Source of the DNA: Tannerellaceae bacterium
GTDB taxonomy: Bacteria; Bacteroidota; Bacteroidia; Bacteroidales; Tannerellaceae
Direction of reading: 5' to 3'
DNA length: 49,374 nt
NCBI GenBank assembly: GCA_021201295.1
Contig: JAJQFE010000044.1
Coordinates: forward strand, 54,191-103,564
Shown here: piece by piece, positions 44,858 through 49,374 of the stretch
Layout of the letters: the number at the start of each line of letters is the position of its first letter
How positions within the stretch are numbered: the first letter of the stretch is position 1
Position numbers and translations under genes: made by a program
Notes under the pieces: generated by a model
Seen by the model: only the letters and a program-made list of their open reading frames with translations
Told to the model about the DNA's origin: nothing
Databases searched by the model: none

Positions 44858-46120
44858 TTATTTTTCCCGTTTTACCAAATTATAGGCACTCTCCGCAGAT
44901 TTCTGAAGGATCTCTTCTTCCCCGGGTACCGTTCCATGCTGCATCAGTATCCTTCCGTCACAGATCACTGTATCCACACAACTACCATTCGCTGCATAGA
45001 CCAGGTTGGAAAAGAAATTAAAATTCGGAGTAAAAGCCGGCAATTTCAGGTCTACCAGACACAAGTCCGCTAAATAGCCCTCTGCCACATGCCCGATTTT
45101 CCAGCCGACAATCTCAGCTCCCTCCTCCGTAGCCGCAGACAGGATATCCGCCACCGGAAGAGCCTCCGGATCTTTCCGCCAGGCTTTCCCCAACAAAGAG
45201 GCCAGTTTCATCGCTTCAATCATATCCAGATTATTGGAAGAGGCACAGCCATCCGTTCCTATACCGACAATAACACCCGCTTCCCGCATCTCCTTAAATT
45301 TAAACTCAATGCCAGAAGCCAGTTTCATATTGGAAGCCGGGTTATGGGCCACTTTCACCCCATGATCCGCCAGCATACGGATCTCTTCATCATCCACATA
45401 CAGACCATGTGCGATGGTCATCCGCGGGGAAAGAACCCCCAGCTTATACAGGTAACGCACAGGGGTATCCCCCAACTGCTCCAGCGCATTCACCACTTCC
45501 AGCTCAGTCTCCGCCACATGCGTATGAATAGCCAGATCCATATCCTGCGCAAAAGCATGCAGCCATTGCCACAGTTCCCCGGACACCGTATAAATAGAAT
45601 GAGGAGCCAGCGTGTAGGTAATCCGGTCACTATAGTTCCTCTCCTGAGAGAAAAAGTCCCGGTTCTCCCGCTTCGCCTTCTCCCTCAGTTCCGGATTCCC
45701 GTGGTCAAAAAAGCTGAAACCCAAAGCAGCCCGGATGCCCATCTCTTCCACAGCAGCCGACGTAGCCTCCAGGTTGAAATACATATCATGAAAAGCCGTC
45801 GTACCCGTTTTGATCATTTCCAGACAGGCCAGTTTAGCCCCCCAATACACATCCTCCTCCGTCAGCTTAGCCTCCTGCGGCCAGATCTTTTCCGTCAGCC
45901 ACGGCTGTAAAGGCATATCATCCCCGAATCCACGCAACAAAGTCATAGCCGCATGCGTATGGGTATTAATCAAACCCGGTATCACCGCTTTATGCTGCCC
46001 GTCAATCACCTTATCCGCCTGAAAAGGCAGATCCTGCCCAATCTCCTTAATCCATTTCCCATCGATCAGGATATCCGTACGTTCACCATTCAGCTCCGCA
46101 CCCTTTATCAGAATTGTCAT
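44858..46120 (-). CDS. mtaD: 5-methylthioadenosine / S-adenosylhomocysteine deaminase
   Basis: The 420-residue amidohydrolase carries the metal-binding HxH ([18 protein letters not shown]), a second His in [11 protein letters not shown], a third in [10 protein letters not shown], and the Asp in [16 protein letters not shown]. Conserved NTHTHAAM and KMGLDGC-like features fit the MtaD/SAH-deaminase group; adenosine or other nucleosides are also possible substrates. It would turn MTA, SAH or 5'-deoxyadenosine into inosine analogues that the downstream phosphorylase can split. The gap to the DbpA-like gene is 72 bases and includes a hairpin, so the pair may be its own unit. Confidence 0.88.
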   Translation of the reverse strand: MTILIKGAELNGERTDILIDGKWIKEIGQDLPFQADKVIDGQHKAVIPGLINTHTHAAMTLLRGFGDDMPLQPWLTEKIWPQEAKLTEEDVYWGAKLACLEMIKTGTTAFHDMYFNLEATSAAVEEMGIRAALGFSFFDHGNPELREKAKRENRDFFSQERNYSDRITYTLAPHSIYTVSGELWQWLHAFAQDMDLAIHTHVAETELEVVNALEQLGDTPVRYLYKLGVLSPRMTIAHGLYVDDEEIRMLADHGVKVAHNPASNMKLASGIEFKFKEMREAGVIVGIGTDGCASSNNLDMIEAMKLASLLGKAWRKDPEALPVADILSAATEEGAEIVGWKIGHVAEGYLADLCLVDLKLPAFTPNFNFFSNLVYAANGSCVDTVICDGRILMQHGTVPGEEEILQKSAESAYNLVKREK

Positions 46121-46148
46121 ATGTTATTGTTTTATTATTTTTTGGTAG

Positions 46149-46197
46149 TTAAGGAGTCAAGGAGTCAGCAGTCGCTTCGCTCCCTGACTCCTTTAAC
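46149..46197 (-). other. Hairpin with ACTCCTT repeats after the helicase gene
   Basis: aaggagtcag (46159-46168) and ctgactcctt (46184-46193) form a 10-bp stem with a 15-base loop. The direct repeat ggagtca occurs twice in the right arm region. It lies directly after the helicase stop. No T-run follows, so termination is uncertain. Confidence 0.5.
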
Positions 46198-47506
46198 CAC
46201 TTATCCTAACCCTCATATTCTTCATTTTCTCATCCCGGATCCGGGCGACCACTTCTGGCAGCCGGTTTCTTTTGACAGCCGCATAGGAACAGCTTTCCTT
46301 TACCTCTACGACCCCCAGCTCGTCTTTTTCCAGGCCCCCTTTCTGGAAAAGGAAACCTACGACATCCTTTTTACTGACCTTGTCCCGTTTTCCCCGGTTA
46401 AGGGTCAGGGTCACCCATTCAGACACGACCAGTTTCTTCGGTTGTTCCGGAAGATAAAACTCCTCCGGTTCACGGACCACATACTCAGGCACTTCCTCTA
46501 TCTCATTCAGAATTAGGAAAGCCGTTCCTTCCGCATGCATACGAGCCGTACGGCCATTCCGGTGAACATATGCCTCCTCATTGACAGGCAAATGGTAATG
46601 GATCACATGCTGAACCTCTGGAATATCCAGCCCACGGGAGGCCAGGTCAGTAGAAATAAACACCGTAGCACTACCGTTCCTGAATTTAGACAATGCCCAT
46701 TCCCGTTCCGGTTGTTCCATGCCCCCATGAAAAGCTTCATTATCCACTCCCCGCTCCGTCAGGTAATGACTGACCCGCTCCACAGCTTCCCGCAGGTTGC
46801 AGAACACCAGGGCAGATTCACCCCACAATTCCCCCAGCAACGCATAAAGCGTCTCCAGTTTATCCTTCACAGGCGACTGGACTTTATACACAGTCAATGC
46901 CTTATTAGTCCGGTTGTCCGTCAGGAAAGACAGGCGTACCGGCTGGGTGATCCCCGTAAAAGGAGGTATATCCACCGCATCCGTAGCCGAAGTCAGTACC
47001 CGCCTACGCACAGCAGGGAGATGCGATAAAATCTCTTTCATTTCAGCCGTAAACCCCAGCTCCAGGGATTTATCAAATTCATCCAGGATCGGGGTCCGGA
47101 CATGATCCAGGTCAATCGTGTGCCGCTCCAGATGATCCAACAGTCGTCCGGGCGTACCGATCAGGACGGCAGGCGGATGCTCCAGGCTTTTCTTTTCCGT
47201 ACGGATCGGATGTCCTCCATAGCAACAGGTCACTTTGTAACCGCTACCCAGCAACCGGAACACCGTCTCTATCTGCAAAGCCAACTCCCGGGAAGGAGCA
47301 ATGATCAACGCCTGGATCTTTTTATCCTCCGGCGTAAGCGTAGTCAGCAAAGGAAGTAAAAAAGCCAGCGTCTTTCCGGAACCCGTCGGACTGAGCAGGA
47401 CCATATCTTTTGCAGTCCCGGCCTCTATGACTGCCCGTTGCATCTCATTCAACTCCTCTATCCCCACCTGTTTGAGCGCACGGGAAATTAATTCATTTTC
47501 TGTCAT
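46193..47506 (-). CDS. DEAD-box RNA helicase, DbpA-like
   Basis: The 437-residue protein has Q motif region, SPTGSGKTLAFLLPLL (I), APSRELALQIE (Ia), IGTPGRLLDHLE (Ib), LDEFDKSLELGF (II, as DEFD), SATDAVDIPPFTG (III), ALVFCNLREAVERV (IV), STDLASRGLDIPEVQHVIHY (V) and YVHRNGRTARMHAEG (VI). The C-terminal domain of about 75 residues (LTLNRGKRDKVSKKDVVGFL) resembles the DbpA RNA-binding domain, which binds 23S rRNA helix 92. It therefore probably acts in large-subunit ribosome assembly. The DEFD motif instead of DEAD is common in Bacteroides members. It is intact and cytosolic. Confidence 0.9.
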   Translation of the reverse strand: MTENELISRALKQVGIEELNEMQRAVIEAGTAKDMVLLSPTGSGKTLAFLLPLLTTLTPEDKKIQALIIAPSRELALQIETVFRLLGSGYKVTCCYGGHPIRTEKKSLEHPPAVLIGTPGRLLDHLERHTIDLDHVRTPILDEFDKSLELGFTAEMKEILSHLPAVRRRVLTSATDAVDIPPFTGITQPVRLSFLTDNRTNKALTVYKVQSPVKDKLETLYALLGELWGESALVFCNLREAVERVSHYLTERGVDNEAFHGGMEQPEREWALSKFRNGSATVFISTDLASRGLDIPEVQHVIHYHLPVNEEAYVHRNGRTARMHAEGTAFLILNEIEEVPEYVVREPEEFYLPEQPKKLVVSEWVTLTLNRGKRDKVSKKDVVGFLFQKGGLEKDELGVVEVKESCSYAAVKRNRLPEVVARIRDEKMKNMRVRISG

Positions 47507-47596
47507 TTATGTGTTTAAATTACGTCTGTTTTTCCTGGCAGCTCCTTAGAAGAGCCTGCCTGTCTAAATCCGTCAACTGTTCACCGTTTCCCCCGT

Positions 47597-48952
47597 TCAG
47601 GAGTAGATACGGTAAAATTCCGCCACCGATTCTATGCCTTTATAAAAAATATCCAGTTCAAAACTTTCATTCGGAGAGTGGATAGCATCCTGCTCCAGTC
47701 CAAAACCCATCAACACCGTTTTAATGCCCAACACCTCTTCAAAGGTAGAAATAATAGGAATACTTCCCCCACGGCGCACCGCCAGCGGCTTCTTCCCAAA
47801 CGCGATTCCCATCGCTGCCTCCGCAGCCCGGTAAGCCGGCAGGTCAATCGGACAGACATATCCCTGCCCTCCGTGGGAAGGTTTCACTTTCACCGTGACA
47901 CTCTCCGGAGCCACCTGGGTCAGATAGGCTGCAAACATCTCTGATATCTTCGCATGATCCTGGTGGGAAACCAGCCGGCAGGACACTTTGGCATACGCTT
48001 TGGAAGGCAGAACCGTTTTGCTGCCCTCCCCCTGATAACCACTCCAGATCCCGCACATATCAAAAGAAGGACGGCAACTGTTTCGTTCCAGCGTAAAATA
48101 TCCTTTTTCACCCGCTAAGGCCCGTACACCAATCGCCTCTTTATATTTTTCTTCATCAAAAGGAATCCGGGCAATCATCTCCCGCTCAGCCGCAGACACC
48201 TCCTCCACATCATCATAAAAACCGGGAATAGTGATCCGGCCGTTGTCATCCACCAGATCCGCCATCAGTTGGCACAGCACCTGAATAGGATTCGCCACAG
48301 CACCGCCAAAATGCCCGGAATGCAGGTCCCGGTTAGGGCCGGTCACCTCCACTTCCCAATACGCCAGCCCACGCAGACCGGTAGTCAGCGAAGGAGTTTC
48401 CTTGCCCACCATACTGGTATCAGACACTAAGATCACATCCGCTTTCAGCAACTCCTTATGTTCCCGGCAGAAAGCCTCCAGGCTGGGAGAACCGATCTCT
48501 TCCTCCCCTTCAAAAATAAACTTCACATTGCAACGGAGCAGATCCAGTTGCAACGCCGTCTCAAATCCTTTCACCTGGATCATTCCCTGTCCTTTATCAT
48601 CATCCACCCCACGTGCCCAGATCCGTCCATCCCGCACATCCGGTTCAAACGGATCACTGTACCATAACCCAAAAGGCTCGGCAGGCATCACATCATAATG
48701 CGCATACACCAGGACGGTCGGAGCATCCGGAGCACATAGCTTCTCTCCATATACCACCGGATTCCCACAGGTGGGCATCAATTCCGCCCGGTCATCCCCC
48801 GAAGAAAGAAGGATTTCCACCCATCGCTGGGCACAAGCCTCCATATCCGGTTTATGTTCCTGTTTAGCACTCACGGAGGGGATACGGATCAAAGAAAACA
48901 ACTCTTCCAGAAACCGCTCTTTGTTCGTCTGAATGTACGTTTGAATAGACAT
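47597..48952 (-). CDS. M20-family dipeptidase
   Basis: The 451-residue zinc metallopeptidase has the M20 signatures: metal-binding His in LVYAHYDVMPAEPFG, the bridging Asp in WARGVDDDKGQG, the catalytic Glu in FIFEGEEEIGSPS, and HSGHFGGAVANPIQV (dimerisation-domain start). The C-terminal His lies in DAIHSPNESFEL. It has no signal peptide, so it acts in the cytosol on imported dipeptides or on C-terminal amino acids. It is complete. It lies upstream of the DbpA-like gene with an 89-base gap and no visible terminator between them. Confidence 0.92.
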   Translation of the reverse strand: MSIQTYIQTNKERFLEELFSLIRIPSVSAKQEHKPDMEACAQRWVEILLSSGDDRAELMPTCGNPVVYGEKLCAPDAPTVLVYAHYDVMPAEPFGLWYSDPFEPDVRDGRIWARGVDDDKGQGMIQVKGFETALQLDLLRCNVKFIFEGEEEIGSPSLEAFCREHKELLKADVILVSDTSMVGKETPSLTTGLRGLAYWEVEVTGPNRDLHSGHFGGAVANPIQVLCQLMADLVDDNGRITIPGFYDDVEEVSAAEREMIARIPFDEEKYKEAIGVRALAGEKGYFTLERNSCRPSFDMCGIWSGYQGEGSKTVLPSKAYAKVSCRLVSHQDHAKISEMFAAYLTQVAPESVTVKVKPSHGGQGYVCPIDLPAYRAAEAAMGIAFGKKPLAVRRGGSIPIISTFEEVLGIKTVLMGFGLEQDAIHSPNESFELDIFYKGIESVAEFYRIYS

Positions 48953-49374
48953 GATATTTTTTATTCGTTTTAGTAAATACCCCGGATAAATCAGCGACTG
49001 ATCGCCGGGAGATAAGAAGAGAACAGGAGAAAACCACCTGTTATATCCAACTTTTTATCCGAAAATAAAGATAACGAATCAATGGCATTCCCCAAGGCTT
49101 CTTGCGATTTTATTTATCCCGGACCGGAAGATTTTCCTACCCCATGTCACCGGATGGGCAAATCCGCCAGGTCCAACAGGCGATCCAACAGGGCTAAGTT
49201 GGCCAATCTGACAGGTCCAAAGCGGCCCGAGTTTTATCTTGAAAAATTATATTTTCATTTTTGATTGAAAAGCTATATATATATATATATATTTATTTAT
49301 TATATTATTAATAATATACATTTATATATATTATATTGTGCGGAGTTTTTACGAAAAAACTCCACCCCAAACTC
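48953..49374. other. Gene-free right end with an AT microsatellite and a hairpin
   Basis: No supported gene. An AT-repeat tract fills about 49274-49337, almost without G or C. A hairpin ggagttttt / aaaaactcc (49342-49350 and 49355-49363) follows and could be a terminator for a gene beyond the window. A near -7 box (TATCTTTA, plus 49065-49072) may serve the M20 gene. The 60-codon plus-strand frame at 49082 has no recognisable content. Confidence 0.5.

Noticed and set aside
45089-45910. 273-codon plus-strand frame
   Set aside because: Antisense of mtaD, rich in Arg/His/Pro as expected of a shadow frame. The amidohydrolase motifs are on the other strand.
49274-49337. AT-rich tract as a replication origin
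   Set aside because: No DnaA-box cluster and no dnaA, dnaN or gidA neighbours were seen; it is a simple AT repeat.

Overview
The window looks like a chromosomal segment of a Bacteroidales bacterium, probably near Parabacteroides/Tannerellaceae or Bacteroides. Evidence: Bacteroidetes-type promoters (TTTG, 18-20 bases, TAnnTTTG) in front of tRNA-His, ffh, folD, oxyR and the aromatic operon; the gene order pheA, aminotransferase, DAHP synthase-chorismate mutase, tyrA; GH92 and GH2 secreted glycosidases; a MG2/TonB-plug surface protein; and the recJ-recQ pair. The genus is an inference.

Layout. 1-4.95 kb is prophage or another mobile element: a tail-fibre-like gene running off the left edge, a small upstream partner, an unrecognised gene overlapping a ribbon-helix-helix gene, a 53-residue membrane protein, and a divergent S24 (CI/LexA-like) repressor, with a repeat-rich control region between. 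5-20 kb mixes secreted catabolic genes (nucleoside-hydrolase-like, histidine acid phosphatase, GH2, SIMPL, isoaspartyl peptidase, GH92, sugar isomerase) with housekeeping genes (radA, tatA-tatC, fabD). 20-25 kb is a minus-strand series reading tsaC, sugar transferase, ClC channel, fmt, ybaN. 25.5-29 kb is recJ-recQ. 29-32 kb is a broken surface protein followed by tRNA-His. 32-35.4 kb holds folD, ffh and a broken lipoprotein. 35.5-39.7 kb is the Phe/Tyr operon. 39.7-43.7 kb holds a dead oxyR, two quinone-oxidoreductase paralogues and a dead SGNH hydrolase. 43.7-49 kb holds a MITE-like element, the purine/MTA salvage pair, a DbpA-like helicase and an M20 dipeptidase.

Two things stand out. First, the aromatic operon is preceded by a complete candidate attenuator: promoter, a 24-codon leader peptide with 6 Phe and 5 Tyr codons, a terminator, and a 7-base segment at the leader peptide's end that can pair with the terminator's 5' arm. 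Second, seven genes are broken by in-frame stops or one-base indels, and all of them are dispensable (mostly secreted, plus oxyR). Essential genes of similar total length are intact. This looks like ongoing gene erosion in a host-adapted lineage, although sequencing error cannot be excluded for the indels, most of which lie in homopolymers.

Gene functions come from motifs read by eye. No database search was run.
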